From positions 930,001-994,000 of the forward strand of contig OZ244045.1 in assembly GCA_965215295.1 (NCBI GenBank): a DNA stretch of 64,000 nt, given 5' to 3'. Positions 24,173 to 34,393 of the stretch are shown piece by piece. The notes under the pieces were generated by a model. It was not told the DNA's origin, made no database searches, and worked only from the letters and a program-made list of their open reading frames with translations. This DNA is from HK1 sp965215295 (GTDB lineage Bacteria; Pseudomonadota; Gammaproteobacteria; HK1). The position numbers were made by a program, and so were the translations under genes. Each line of letters begins with the position of its first letter. Positions within the stretch are counted from its first letter, which is position 1.

Positions 24173-25639
24173 TTACCCCGCCATGTATCCCTGCTTTTTA
24201 TTCTCGCGTCGTAAGCCAGATAGCGTGCGGGTATTGGACTTTAGTCGATTACATGGACTGCAAAGCAAGATACGGTTAGAAATATGGTTCAGCCCACCGT
24301 CCGACCGTGGCGTATTGTGATCGAGTTCCAAGTAACGCGGATCGTCAAATGTACGATCGCATCCCTGACAGCGTATTCCGCTCTGCTCGATTAAATGCTC
24401 GTACATTTCCTTGCGACTCATTTTCAGTCCTTCAGGCTCTTTAATCTTCTGTTTGACCCGAAGGAATGGAGCCGTAATATCACCGTCATCAGTACGTTTC
24501 GGTAAATCCGTTTCGTAGTGAACCTTGCCGAATAATCCTACCTCTTTTTCAAGACGGCTGATTACCACGTCATGGGCCTTCTCCCAAATATCGATACCTA
24601 CCCATTTCCTCTGTAGCTTTTCGGCGGCAACGAGGGTTGTGGCGCACCCACAGAATGGATCGAGAACAATATCACCTTCGTTGGAGGAAGTTTTGACAAT
24701 GCGTTCGTAAAGGGCCGTAGGTTTCTGTGTTGGATAGCCTGTGCGCTCCTTGGCGTGCGAATGAAGGTTGGGAACATCATCCCACAAGGATTGGACGGCT
24801 ACGCCTTTCCCTTCGTCAAGATAGTATTTCCTGCGGGGAACCGCTTTTGGTTTCGATTGCACCACCAAACCTTTGGCAACCAAATCTGCCATTTGTTCTT
24901 TTGAATATCGCCAGTACCGGGTAACGCCCATCACTTCGTATCGTGGATTGCCCTTCGATGCACCGCCGGGTCCAGTCATGCTCACAAGCTGATACCGTCT
25001 CCCCGTGCCCGCCTCAATATGTCTATATGACCGTTCGATGTACTGCTCCGAATACGGAATGAATGGTTGATTAAACAGGTTGTTCGCTGTCTTGGAATAA
25101 AACAGCAGGGTGTCTGTAGTAGGTCCAAAGAATTTGCTGCTCTGCCCGAAATTTCCTTTTACCGTGGTTGTTCTCTTCCAGATAATCTCATTCCGAAAAT
25201 TCTGCCACCCAAATACCGCATCCATTACCGCTTTCAAATAATGACTGGCGGTTGGATCACAGTGCAGATAAATGCTACCTGTTTCTTTTAACACCCGTCG
25301 CATTGCTAATAATCTTACAGCCATGAAACACATGAAAGCTCCCATACTATCGGAATACATGTATCTGGCGTTCTCAATTGCTTTCATTAAATTGGGATAA
25401 TCATCTGTAACTTGATCTACCCAACTTTCATGGACATCCTTTTCCCAAGACCAACGATCCTGGAATTTGGCTCCCGCCGCAAGGCTATCGGGTGTAGCAT
25501 GGAAGTCCCTACCCTTGTTGAACGGCGGATCTGTAGCAATGAGATCCACCGATTCGGAATTCATGGCGCGAAGGAATTGGAGATTGTCGCCATGAAACAA
25601 GGTACGGTTGCGCCAATTGGCGGCGGATTTGGCAGGCAT
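24173..25639 (-). CDS. DNA methyltransferase fused to an HNH endonuclease domain
   Basis: The 488-residue protein has a beta-class amino-methyltransferase order: catalytic motif IV DPPFN at 37-41 (preceded by LFHGDNLQFL) and, much later, the SAM-binding motif DPFCGCATT at 327-335 with TGYPTQKP before it. This is the N6-adenine/N4-cytosine type. The C-terminal 90 residues form an HNH/zinc-ribbon nuclease domain (CQGC at 424-427, LDHNTP with H441, LLCSPCN at 458-464). ATG 25639 is chosen for its AAGGA site and its fit to the domain start. It is the first gene of the island operon. It could be a self-contained restriction-modification enzyme or a solitary modification enzyme; the specificity is unknown. 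Confidence 0.85.
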   Translation of the reverse strand: MPAKSAANWRNRTLFHGDNLQFLRAMNSESVDLIATDPPFNKGRDFHATPDSLAAGAKFQDRWSWEKDVHESWVDQVTDDYPNLMKAIENARYMYSDSMGAFMCFMAVRLLAMRRVLKETGSIYLHCDPTASHYLKAVMDAVFGWQNFRNEIIWKRTTTVKGNFGQSSKFFGPTTDTLLFYSKTANNLFNQPFIPYSEQYIERSYRHIEAGTGRRYQLVSMTGPGGASKGNPRYEVMGVTRYWRYSKEQMADLVAKGLVVQSKPKAVPRRKYYLDEGKGVAVQSLWDDVPNLHSHAKERTGYPTQKPTALYERIVKTSSNEGDIVLDPFCGCATTLVAAEKLQRKWVGIDIWEKAHDVVISRLEKEVGLFGKVHYETDLPKRTDDGDITAPFLRVKQKIKEPEGLKMSRKEMYEHLIEQSGIRCQGCDRTFDDPRYLELDHNTPRSDGGLNHISNRILLCSPCNRLKSNTRTLSGLRRENKKQGYMAG

Positions 25640-25748
25640 TGGCGGATTCCTTCGGAGTCTTCGGCCCACGCAGGATTTGTGCCAAATGGCACCCCCGGTG
25701 CGCGCCAAGGCTATCTGATCTGCCAGATAGGCGTCAATTGCCGATTTC

Positions 25749-25773
25749 GCCTGCCGGCACACATTCGGCAGGC
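25749..25773. promoter_or_regulatory. Inverted repeat upstream of the methyltransferase gene
   Basis: GCCTGCCG and CGGCAGGC form perfect 8-bp arms around 9 nt, about 110 bp before the methyltransferase start and 115 bp after the dsrP stop. It may be an operator for the island operon or an end structure of dsrP mRNA. Confidence 0.35.
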
Positions 25774-25887
25774 ACTCTCCTACATAATTCCCGTATGTGT
25801 GAATCTTTTTTCTATTTATCGCTAGGTTGCATCATTTTTCTGAATTGAAATGTCATGTCTGCGCATGGAACCGATGAGAAATCCGGG

Positions 25888-27126
25888 CTATTGCGCTTCC
25901 TCCCGGGCCCGGGCCGCGGACCCGGTCCGCACGCTCTCGGCCTCTCCGTCGCCGAACCGGTCGGGAAGGATCCTCAGCACCCGCGCCGCAACCACCAGCA
26001 GCAACCCGGAAACCGCCACGCCACCGAGACCGAGGAGCAGCTCGGGGAGGCTGGCCAGGTAGTGCGCCGGCTCGCCGGCGACGAGCGCCCCCTCGACGAC
26101 CTCCTTGCCGGGAAAGATCATCAGCGGCGCCGCCTGCCCGCCGATGACGATGCCGTAGAGCTGGCTCAGTCCCCCCCCCACCACGAGCCCGGTCGCGACC
26201 GCGACCCGGCCCGTCGAGAGTGGGCGCGGCCACCACAGGACAACGAGAGGAAGCACCGAGCCCAGAAGGATCTGCCCTGTCCAGAAGACGGCCGGAAACG
26301 CGCCGCCGTCGACGAGCAGGAACCGCTCCACCGCGGCGTGCTCGGCGACGTAGAGGTTCGTGAGGTGCCGGGCGATGACGAAATAGAGCACCACCGAGAC
26401 GAAGAGCGCCTGCAGGCGGGCAAGCCGCCGCAGCAGGCCCCGGTCGAGCGCGCGCGCCGTCGCCGACGCGGCGCCCAGCAGCACCAGGAGGAACACCGCG
26501 GTCCCCAGCGAAAGCGACATCGCCACGAACAGCGGCGCCATGATCGCCGCGTCGTAGGCCTGCCGGGCGACGAGGAAGCCGAAGATGCACCCGGTGCCGG
26601 TGGTGAGCACGATGCGCCACACCAGCGCGAAGGCGCCGGCGCCGCGTATGCGCCCTTGCATCCGGCGTTCCATGTGCGTCCACAGGTACACCGCCGTCAC
26701 CGCGATGAAGCCCGTGTAGAGCAGGATGTTCCAGGCGAAGATCGACGAGGAGTTGTAGTGCGTCATGGCGACCACGAGCCGGTCCGGACGGCCCAGGTCG
26801 AGAACGAGCACCGCGAGCCCGCCGGTGAGCAACGCAATCGCGAGCACTCCCGACAGCCGCGCGAGCGGCTCGTACGCGGCCCGCCCGAACACGGACGAGA
26901 GCGACGCGACGTTGAGCGCGCCGGAAGCGGCCACGATCAGGAACACCGCGAACACGTGGGGCAGTCCCCAGACGATGCGGTTGTTCATGCCGGTCACGTG
27001 GTGCCCCTCGACGTCCATGTGGTGTCCGGCGAGGACCCCGGCGAGGGTCACGAGCGCGAGCGACACGACCAGTGCGACGTAGCCGGCGCCCTTTCCTTCG
27101 ATCTCGCGAAATTCGATGTGGCGCAT
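25888..27126 (-). CDS. dsrP: DsrP, membrane quinone-interacting subunit (NrfD family)
   Basis: The 412-residue polytopic protein shows about ten hydrophobic segments and starts MRHIEFREIEGKGAGYVALV, a typical DsrP/NrfD beginning. It forms the DsrJOP part of the DsrMKJOP complex and exchanges electrons between the quinone pool and the periplasmic subunits DsrO and DsrJ. It follows dsrO by 148 nt. In other organisms dsrN comes next; here the island follows. The 3' end is intact (ends AAREEAQ-like, charged). Confidence 0.92.
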   Translation of the reverse strand: MRHIEFREIEGKGAGYVALVVSLALVTLAGVLAGHHMDVEGHHVTGMNNRIVWGLPHVFAVFLIVAASGALNVASLSSVFGRAAYEPLARLSGVLAIALLTGGLAVLVLDLGRPDRLVVAMTHYNSSSIFAWNILLYTGFIAVTAVYLWTHMERRMQGRIRGAGAFALVWRIVLTTGTGCIFGFLVARQAYDAAIMAPLFVAMSLSLGTAVFLLVLLGAASATARALDRGLLRRLARLQALFVSVVLYFVIARHLTNLYVAEHAAVERFLLVDGGAFPAVFWTGQILLGSVLPLVVLWWPRPLSTGRVAVATGLVVGGGLSQLYGIVIGGQAAPLMIFPGKEVVEGALVAGEPAHYLASLPELLLGLGGVAVSGLLLVVAARVLRILPDRFGDGEAESVRTGSAARAREEAQ

Positions 27127-27274
27127 GGTCGAAACGTTCCTTCGATGGTGCCGGGGCGGCGCGCTCGCGCCTCCCTCTGCGCCGGCCGGTCGCGGAGCCG
27201 GTCCCGCCCGCGGCCGGCGTGGACGGGGATCGCGGTGCGCGGACCGGGGCGGTCGGCCGGTCGCCGCGGATTGC

Positions 27275-28069
27275 TCAGACGTCCCGGTAGCGCACTCCGG
27301 TATCGAGACCGAGGTCGGGGCGGAGCTGCGCGCTCGGGCCGCGCGCGAGGGCTTTCGAGACCGGACTCTCCGGATCGTTCAGATCGCCGAAGACGAGGGC
27401 GTGGCGCCCGGCCGCGGCGCATGCTTCCACGCAGGCCGGCGCACGGGCGCCGCCACCGGCGTCGCCGCCACCGGCGTCGCCGCCCGCATCGACGCGATGC
27501 ACGCAGAAGTTGCAGGACTCCACCGTGCCCTTGCCCCGCGGCGACCAGGGCCGCGGGTTCTCGACCGCCTCGTGCACGAACGCGCGCGCCTGGAACGGGC
27601 ACGCCATCACGCAGTAGCGGCAGCCGATGCAGGTGTGCTTGTCCACGAGCACGATGCCGTCGGCGCGCTTGAACGACGCTCCGGTGGGACAGACGTCGAC
27701 GCACGGCGGGTCCGCGCAGTGCTGGCACAGCAGCGGTAGGGAGGTGATCCGGCCGGTTCGTCGATCGCGGAGCGTCACCTTGTGGATCCACCGCGGGTCG
27801 GTGGCGGGGCCGTGCGTCGGCGCGAGGCCGTGCTCGTCGTCGCAGGCGCGCACGCACGCGTCGCAGTCGCGGGCGCACCGGCCGGCATCGACGAGCATCC
27901 CGTAGCGCACGTCGCCGGAGACCGGTTCATGCGGTTCGCGGGTCCGGCGGGCACGTGCGAGGGGTACGACGGCGAGCCCGGGCGCGAGGGCGGCGCCGGC
28001 CACCGCTCCCACCCGCAGGAGGAACCGGCGCCGCGCCGTACTCCCGGGACTCTCGGACGCATCACTCAT
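27275..28069 (-). CDS. dsrO: DsrO, periplasmic iron-sulfur protein with Tat signal
   Basis: The 264-residue protein has a twin-arginine signal (STARRRFLLRVGAVAGAALA) and four Cys groups for [4Fe-4S] clusters: CARDCDACVRAC, CQHCADPPCVDVCP, CIGCRYCVMACPF, and CNFC with a late CVEAC. It shuttles electrons between DsrJ and DsrP on the periplasmic side. Between CNFC and CVEAC is an extra flexible DAGGDAGGGDAGGG run produced by a short tandem DNA repeat (27455-27490); I would not expect it in most homologues. ATG 28069 is chosen for the Tat start. Export needs TatABC, encoded at 40.7-42.7 kb. Confidence 0.92.
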   Translation of the reverse strand: MSDASESPGSTARRRFLLRVGAVAGAALAPGLAVVPLARARRTREPHEPVSGDVRYGMLVDAGRCARDCDACVRACDDEHGLAPTHGPATDPRWIHKVTLRDRRTGRITSLPLLCQHCADPPCVDVCPTGASFKRADGIVLVDKHTCIGCRYCVMACPFQARAFVHEAVENPRPWSPRGKGTVESCNFCVHRVDAGGDAGGGDAGGGARAPACVEACAAAGRHALVFGDLNDPESPVSKALARGPSAQLRPDLGLDTGVRYRDV

Positions 28070-28202
28070 CCGGACCCCTCCCCGCCTGCATCGAACGCCG
28101 TTGCCGGTCTCGGGGCGCGGTGCTCGCAGCCACCGGCGGCCAAGCGCCCCGCCCCTCCGGTCCACCGGACGCGCCCCGCGCCATCGCGCCGCCGCCGAGT
28201 GC

Positions 28203-28595
28203 TCACTCGGCCGCCTCCCCGAACGCGACCGCGGGCAACGCGGCATGACACCCGAAGCAGTCGATCTTCACGGCGACGTACTCGTGGCAGCTCGCGCAGA
28301 ACTGGCCGGGGGCGTCGATGCGAGCCCATTGTCCGGTCTCGTCCCTGGCCGCGTGGCAGTCGATGCACCCGACGAGACTGTGGCGGGCGCCGCGAATGCC
28401 GCCGTGCACGGTGTCGTCGCGCTGGTGCATGAGGAACTTCATGTGATCGCGGCGGATGACCGGGATCGGCTCGACGCAGGCCGCGCCGCGGCTCGCCTTC
28501 ACGAGCGCCGGCGCCGGCACGCCGTCCGCCGCCGGTGCGGCTGCGCCGAGCCCAAGACTCGCCGCGAACGCCAGCGTCATCGCCATACGGCCCAT
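28203..28595 (-). CDS. dsrJ: DsrJ, triheme cytochrome c
   Basis: The 130-residue exported protein has a signal sequence (MGRMAMTLAFAASLGLGAAA) and three CxxCH heme sites: CIDCH, CASCH and CFGCH. An extra Cys in AACVEP near the mature N-terminus corresponds to the unusual Cys that may act as axial heme ligand in DsrJ. It belongs to the DsrMKJOP transmembrane complex at the periplasmic face. It begins 8 nt after the dsrL stop and precedes dsrO. Confidence 0.92.
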   Translation of the reverse strand: MGRMAMTLAFAASLGLGAAAPAADGVPAPALVKASRGAACVEPIPVIRRDHMKFLMHQRDDTVHGGIRGARHSLVGCIDCHAARDETGQWARIDAPGQFCASCHEYVAVKIDCFGCHAALPAVAFGEAAE

Positions 28596-28603
28596 GGCTC
28601 CGG

Positions 28604-30559
28604 CTACTCGCCCATGCCCATGTCGATGTAGCCGCTGGGGCAGACGTCGGCGCAGATGTGGCAGCCGATGCAGCGGGTGTAGTCGGTGTCGACGTAGCGC
28701 CCGGTCGTGCCCTTGTCCTTCTTGACACGGAACACGGCGTCCTGCGGGCAGTAGATCACGCAGTTGTCGCACTCGAAGCAGAGTCCGCAGCTCATGCAGC
28801 GCTCCGCCTCGGCCACCGCCTGCTCCTCCCCGAGCCCCACGACACGTTCATCGAAGTGCCCGAGCACCGCCTCGCCCGACGGCACCTGTTCCTCGCGCCG
28901 GTTGCGGGGGGTGTGCGGGAAGTGTCCGAGGAACATCTCCTCGGCCACCACGATCTCGTGGGCGGCACGGTCCTCGAAGTTGTGCACCGCGTAGTTCGAG
29001 AAGCAGGTGCCCCACTCCTGGCGCCGGTCGTACTCCTCGGGGGCGATACTCTGTTCGCGCAGCTTCTCCAGAAGGTTGAAGTGGTGTACGTCGACCTTCG
29101 GACGCCGCTTCGGGCTCAGGCCGCCGAGGTGCTGATCGATGCAGCTCGCGGCGATGGACGCCTGGCCGATGGCGGTGGTGAGCAGGTGCGGGCGGATGAT
29201 GTCGCCGGCGACGAAATGCCCGGGCCGGTCGGTGACGCGGAAGAACGCGTCGGCGTCGATCAGGCCGCGGCCGTTGTCGAGCGCTTCGAGCCCGTCCAGA
29301 TAGCCGCCCTGCCCGATGGCGGAGACCACGAGGTCGGCCTCGACCTCGAACTCCGTCCCCTCTCGCGCCACCGGCCGCCCGTCGACCATGTCGCACTCGG
29401 CGAGGCGCAACGCCCGCGCCCGGCCGTCGTCGGCGAGCACCACCTCGATCGGCATCACCGCGGTGAGCACCGTCACCCCTTCGCGCAGCGCGTCCTCGAC
29501 TTCGTGCTCGGCCGCGGTCATGCCCGAGCGCGGCAGCAGCGAGGTCAGGGTCACGGTCGCGCCGGTGCGCGCCGCCGACACCGCGACGTCGTGGGCGACG
29601 AATCCGTGCACCACCATCTCGGGCCGGTCCTTGGGGTTGATCCGGTTGATCCGTCCGAGCCGGCGGGCCACGGAGACCACGTCGATCGACGTGTCGCCGC
29701 CGCCGACGCACACCACCCGGTCCGCCGCAACCTGCAACCGGCCGGTGTTGAACGCCTCCAGGAACTTCACCCCGCTCACGCAGTTCGGCGCGTCGCCGCC
29801 CGGCACCGGGAGGGGGCGCCCGCTCTGGCAGCCGATGGTCCACAGGACCGCGTCGTGCTCCGCCTCGACCCGCTCGATGCCCACGTCGCGCCCGACCCGG
29901 GTCGAAAGCCGCGTCTCGATACCGCCGAGGGCGAGGATGCGGTCGATCTCGTGGTCGAGGAACCGCCGCGGAGTGCGGTAGCCGGGGATCCCGTAGCGCA
30001 TCATGCCGCCGAGCGCCTCGTGGTCGTCGTAGAGCGTGCACCGGTGCCCGCGCCGGCGGAGCTGGTACGCGGCGGTCATGCCGGCCGGTCCTCCGCCGAC
30101 GATGGCGATGCGCTTGCCGGTCTCGCGGGCCGGCGCCTCGAACGCGAAGTTCCCGGCGACGGCGGTGTCGCCGATGAACTGCTCCACCGAGTTGATGCCG
30201 ACGAAGTCCTCGATCTCGTTGCGGTTGCAGCCGTCCTCGCACGGGGCCGGACAGACCCGCCCCATCTGCGACGGGAACGGGTTGGCGTCGGTGGCGCGCC
30301 GGAACGCGTACTCCTGCCAGCTCATGCCCTCGGGCGGCTTCTCCAGCCCCCGCACCACCTGGAGCCAGCCCCGCACGTCCTCTCCGGACGGGCAGCTTCC
30401 CTGGCACGGCGGCGTGCGGTGCACGTAGGTCGGGCACTTGTGGGTGTGGTCCGCATCGAAGATCTGCGATTCGAGGTCCGGCCAGTCGCTGTCACCGTCC
30501 CGGAACTTGCGGAACGTGTGGTTCTCGGTGCGGCAGGTCTTGCTCCAGGGGGTGGCCAT
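28604..30559 (-). CDS. dsrL: DsrL, NAD(P)H:acceptor flavoprotein of sulfur oxidation
   Basis: The 651-residue protein resembles the GltD-like small subunit of glutamate synthase. The N-terminal region carries Cys motifs (CQGSCPSGEDV, CPAPCEDGCNRNE), followed by FAD binding (RIAIVGGGPAGMTAAYQL near residue 150) and NAD(P) binding (VVCVGGGDTSIDV near residue 287). A C-terminal ferredoxin module has two clusters (CMSCGLCFECDNCVIYCP and CIGCHICADVCPSG). DsrL is the electron acceptor partner of oxidative DsrAB and is absent from most sulfate reducers, so it marks this locus as sulfur-oxidizing. Start ATG 30559. It lies between dsrK and dsrJ, the common order. Confidence 0.95.
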   Translation of the reverse strand: MATPWSKTCRTENHTFRKFRDGDSDWPDLESQIFDADHTHKCPTYVHRTPPCQGSCPSGEDVRGWLQVVRGLEKPPEGMSWQEYAFRRATDANPFPSQMGRVCPAPCEDGCNRNEIEDFVGINSVEQFIGDTAVAGNFAFEAPARETGKRIAIVGGGPAGMTAAYQLRRRGHRCTLYDDHEALGGMMRYGIPGYRTPRRFLDHEIDRILALGGIETRLSTRVGRDVGIERVEAEHDAVLWTIGCQSGRPLPVPGGDAPNCVSGVKFLEAFNTGRLQVAADRVVCVGGGDTSIDVVSVARRLGRINRINPKDRPEMVVHGFVAHDVAVSAARTGATVTLTSLLPRSGMTAAEHEVEDALREGVTVLTAVMPIEVVLADDGRARALRLAECDMVDGRPVAREGTEFEVEADLVVSAIGQGGYLDGLEALDNGRGLIDADAFFRVTDRPGHFVAGDIIRPHLLTTAIGQASIAASCIDQHLGGLSPKRRPKVDVHHFNLLEKLREQSIAPEEYDRRQEWGTCFSNYAVHNFEDRAAHEIVVAEEMFLGHFPHTPRNRREEQVPSGEAVLGHFDERVVGLGEEQAVAEAERCMSCGLCFECDNCVIYCPQDAVFRVKKDKGTTGRYVDTDYTRCIGCHICADVCPSGYIDMGMGE

Positions 30560-30714
30560 GTTCCCGATCCCTCGATGTTCCAGGTGCCTATGAAGGTGTC
30601 TCGCGGTCTTTCCCGCCGTCTCGCGTCAACCGCCCGTCACGGCCGGGCGACAGCGACCCGGCTTCGGTCTCCGCGCCGGCCGGGCCGGCCGAAGGCGCCG
30701 CCCGGCCAGCGCGC

Positions 30715-32210
<1,496 letters not shown>

Positions 32211-32211
<1 letters not shown>

Positions 32212-32957
32212 CAGGACGCTCCGTCCCGCCGCGGCCCGGTCCGCGCCGCCCACGGCGTGACGTGGCGGCGTTCGCGCGGGTCGTCGGCCTGGTTGCGGGT
32301 GGGACTGAAGAACAGGCCGGGCGCGTGGAGCAGCTTGCTGAACGGGAACACCACCATCAGCGCGACGACGAGCCCGAGGTGCAGCAGCAGCACTCCGTCG
32401 GACGGGATCGGCTGCCAGTCGAAGTACACGAGGCCCAGCGCGAACGCCTTGAGCGCAACCACGTCGGCATGGACGGCGAAGCGCATCGCGAGCCCGCTCG
32501 CGCCGATGGCGACGAGGAGTGCGAGCATCAGGTGATCCGACGGCCCGGAGATGTAGCGCACCCGGTCCACGAGGAGCCGGCGCGCCCACAGGCCCGCGAG
32601 TCCCGCGATCATCGCGAGCCCCGCGTACGGAGCGACCCCCTGGACGAGGGCGGCCGGCGCCCACACCGGCTCGGTGAAATAGCGCAGATGGCCGACGAGC
32701 ACGACGAGGAGTGCGGCGTGGAACACCCACCCGAACAGCCACGTCCACTTCGACGCCTTGAACAGGCTCTCGAACAGCACCACCTCGCGGGCGATCCGGG
32801 CCGCGACCCCGGTCCGGGTGACGGGCGCCGGCGTGGTCGGGATCTTGAGCGGGGCCGGGGTTCGCGAGTACTGCACGACCTTGTGGACGAGGCCGGCCGC
32901 GAGCACCGCGGCGGCGGCGTAGAACGCAAGCGCGCAGACGGTGGCAAGGGTCGGCAT
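32211..32957 (-). CDS. dsrM: DsrM, membrane cytochrome b-type subunit (NarI-like)
   Basis: The 248-residue protein has about five to six membrane helices with His residues in them (GWVFHAALLVVLVGHLRYF, SDHLMLALL, LLLHLGLVV) that can ligate two b hemes as in NarI. It links DsrK to the quinone pool. The short N-terminal helix is followed by a cytoplasmic loop rich in Pro/Thr. It is separated from dsrC by 242 nt, and overlaps dsrK by 4 nt. Confidence 0.92.
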
Positions 32958-33024
32958 CGAAGTGCGGCTCCGCGCCGATCAGGGGCCGGGCCGATCCGCG
33001 GCGCATGGGCGGGGGCGATCAGGC

Positions 33025-33042
33025 GTGTGCCCGCGAGCACAC
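33025..33042 (-). promoter_or_regulatory. Hairpin in the dsrC-dsrM spacer
   Basis: GTGTGC and GCACAC flank CCGCGA. It lies in the 242-nt gap, the longest within the dsrA-dsrO run, where partial termination or processing could let dsrC be expressed above dsrM. No gene is seen in the gap. Confidence 0.3.
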
Positions 33043-33199
33043 GGCCCGCCGCGGCGGCTTCGCCCGTCCGCACCCGGCGCCGCGCCCCGTCCCCGCCCCT
33101 TCGCCCTGCCCCGACGAGGCTCCATGGGAAAGGGCGTCATGAGGGACGAGGAGCCACGTTCCGGGCGCCGGCGCCGCACCGTTCGGAACCGGCCCGGGC

Positions 33200-33532
33200 T
33201 CAGACGCACCCCGTCGGCTTCGGCAGTCCCGCGTACCGGCACGCCTGCTTGGCCGGACCGTAGGGGTAGAGCTGGTACAGGTACTTGCTGTTGCCCTTGT
33301 CCTTGCCGAGCTTCTTGCCGATGGCCTTGGTGAGCACCCGCACCGCCGGCGCGATCTGGTACTCCTCGTAGTACGAGCGCAGGAAGTTGATCACCTCCCA
33401 GTGGTTGTCGGTCAGATCGCACTCGTCGGCGTCCGCCATCACCTGCGCGACCTCCGGCTCCCAGTCGCTCAGGTTCGCGAGGTAACCCTCCTCGTCCGTG
33501 TCCAGCGTCTTGCCGTTGACTTGAAGCGTCAT
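33200..33532 (-). CDS. dsrC: DsrC, sulfur-carrier substrate protein
   Basis: The 110-residue protein matches DsrC throughout (MTLQVNGKTLDTDEEGYLAN, HWEVINFLRSYYEEYQIAPA). The flexible C-terminal arm carries both functional cysteines, C98 (KQACRYAG) and the penultimate C109 (PKPTGCV), ten residues apart. It can therefore form the intramolecular disulfide and the trisulfide that delivers sulfur to DsrAB; single-Cys TusE-like forms lack this. It receives sulfur from DsrEFH encoded just upstream. Confidence 0.96.
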   Translation of the reverse strand: MTLQVNGKTLDTDEEGYLANLSDWEPEVAQVMADADECDLTDNHWEVINFLRSYYEEYQIAPAVRVLTKAIGKKLGKDKGNSKYLYQLYPYGPAKQACRYAGLPKPTGCV

Positions 33533-33641
33533 CGTCCGTCCTCCGTCGATCCATCGTGAAATTGCCCGGCGCTACGGCTTCGCTCGCGCGCTGCCCTTCG
33601 TCCGATGCCGTGCCTGCGTTCCCGCGTGTTCGCGTGACCGC

Positions 33642-33950
33642 CTAGAGCCACGACTGCACGTTGTCGTGGCCGACGACCAGGTCCACGAAGCCGCCGTAGT
33701 CGACCGGTTCGACCCCGTCGATCAGCTCCGCTTCGGCGAGCCCCCGCGCCTTGCAGTCGTTCGCGAGGACGTGGAACTTCAACCGCCGCATGGCGTCCCG
33801 GACCCGGGACTCCACCGCCGTCCCGCGCGACGCCGCGTAGACGCCGTCCTCGATCAGCAGCACCGCGCTGCCGTCGAGCGCGTGTTCGATGCAGGTGTCG
33901 AGCGAATCCTTCTCGAACGGCGACTTGTTCACGATGTGCAGGATCGGCAC
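33642..33950 (-). CDS. dsrH: DsrH, subunit of the DsrEFH sulfurtransferase
   Basis: The 102-residue protein (MPILHIVNKSPFEKDSLDTC) has Cys at position 20, the conserved residue of DsrH. With DsrE and DsrF it forms the hexameric TusBCD-like complex that passes sulfane sulfur from TusA to DsrC. It follows dsrF by 28 nt and precedes dsrC by 109 nt. Confidence 0.93.
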   Translation of the reverse strand: MPILHIVNKSPFEKDSLDTCIEHALDGSAVLLIEDGVYAASRGTAVESRVRDAMRRLKFHVLANDCKARGLAEAELIDGVEPVDYGGFVDLVVGHDNVQSWL

Positions 33951-33978
33951 CGGATCGGCCTTCGGGAGCTGCCCGCCG

Positions 33979-34392
33979 TCAGAAGTTGAACACCACGTCC
34001 TGCGCGTCGATCAGACGCGCCATCCCGGCGCGGTCGACGACCCGGATCGAGGACTTCTCGGCCCAGTCGTCGTCCTCGTCCTCCCAGGTGAGCGGCATCA
34101 GATCATCCACGCCCAGGCCTCGCTCTTCCAGCGACTCGCGCTCGACGTAGAGCCTCGTCACGTCGTAGTCCCCGAGCGCCCGGTACGCCGGCGAGAAGTT
34201 CTTCATGTCCGAGCCCGACGTGTCCTGCCCCGCCTTGAGCTGGTACACGCCGTCGCCGACGAACGCCATGCAGACGTCCTGGTCGAATGCGGCGCCGATC
34301 AGCACCACCTCCAGCCCCTCCACCGCGTAGATCGTCCCGCAGGGCGCCCGGCGGTTGAGGTACATGAGCTTTTTCCGCTCCCCGGTGCTCAT
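33979..34392 (-). CDS. dsrF: DsrF, subunit of the DsrEFH sulfurtransferase
   Basis: The 137-residue protein shows the DsrF/TusC pattern (KLMYLNRRAPCGTIYAVEGL, LIGAAFDQDVCMAFVGDGVY). C41 in FDQDVC is in the position of the conserved DsrF cysteine. It acts as a structural or secondary thiol subunit of the DsrEFH complex in the cytoplasm. The gene is separated from dsrE by a single nucleotide. Confidence 0.93.
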   Translation of the reverse strand: MSTGERKKLMYLNRRAPCGTIYAVEGLEVVLIGAAFDQDVCMAFVGDGVYQLKAGQDTSGSDMKNFSPAYRALGDYDVTRLYVERESLEERGLGVDDLMPLTWEDEDDDWAEKSSIRVVDRAGMARLIDAQDVVFNF

Positions 34393-34393
34393 C

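Larger units (their letters stand above)
19740..25860 (-). mobile_element. AT-rich genomic island inserted between dsrP and dsrN
   Basis: Base composition drops sharply at about 19.74 kb and returns near 25.86 kb; codon use inside is also far less GC-biased (many AAA, ATT, TTT codons). The island carries four minus-strand genes: methyltransferase-HNH, endonuclease stub, metallophosphoesterase and HSP90-like ATPase. No integrase, transposase, tRNA or clear terminal repeats are visible, so the mode of entry is unknown. Flanking dsrP and dsrN are intact, hence the insertion went into their intergenic space. Confidence 0.7.

Noticed and set aside
25640..25887. Search for island end repeats or a tRNA attachment site between dsrP and the methyltransferase
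   Set aside because: Short similar pieces near both island ends (AT-rich CAATTCATTT-like) do not align well enough to be called direct or inverted repeats.
26166..27672. Plus-strand frame opposite dsrP/dsrO
   Set aside because: Charged low-complexity shadow; sense genes have membrane and Fe-S motifs.
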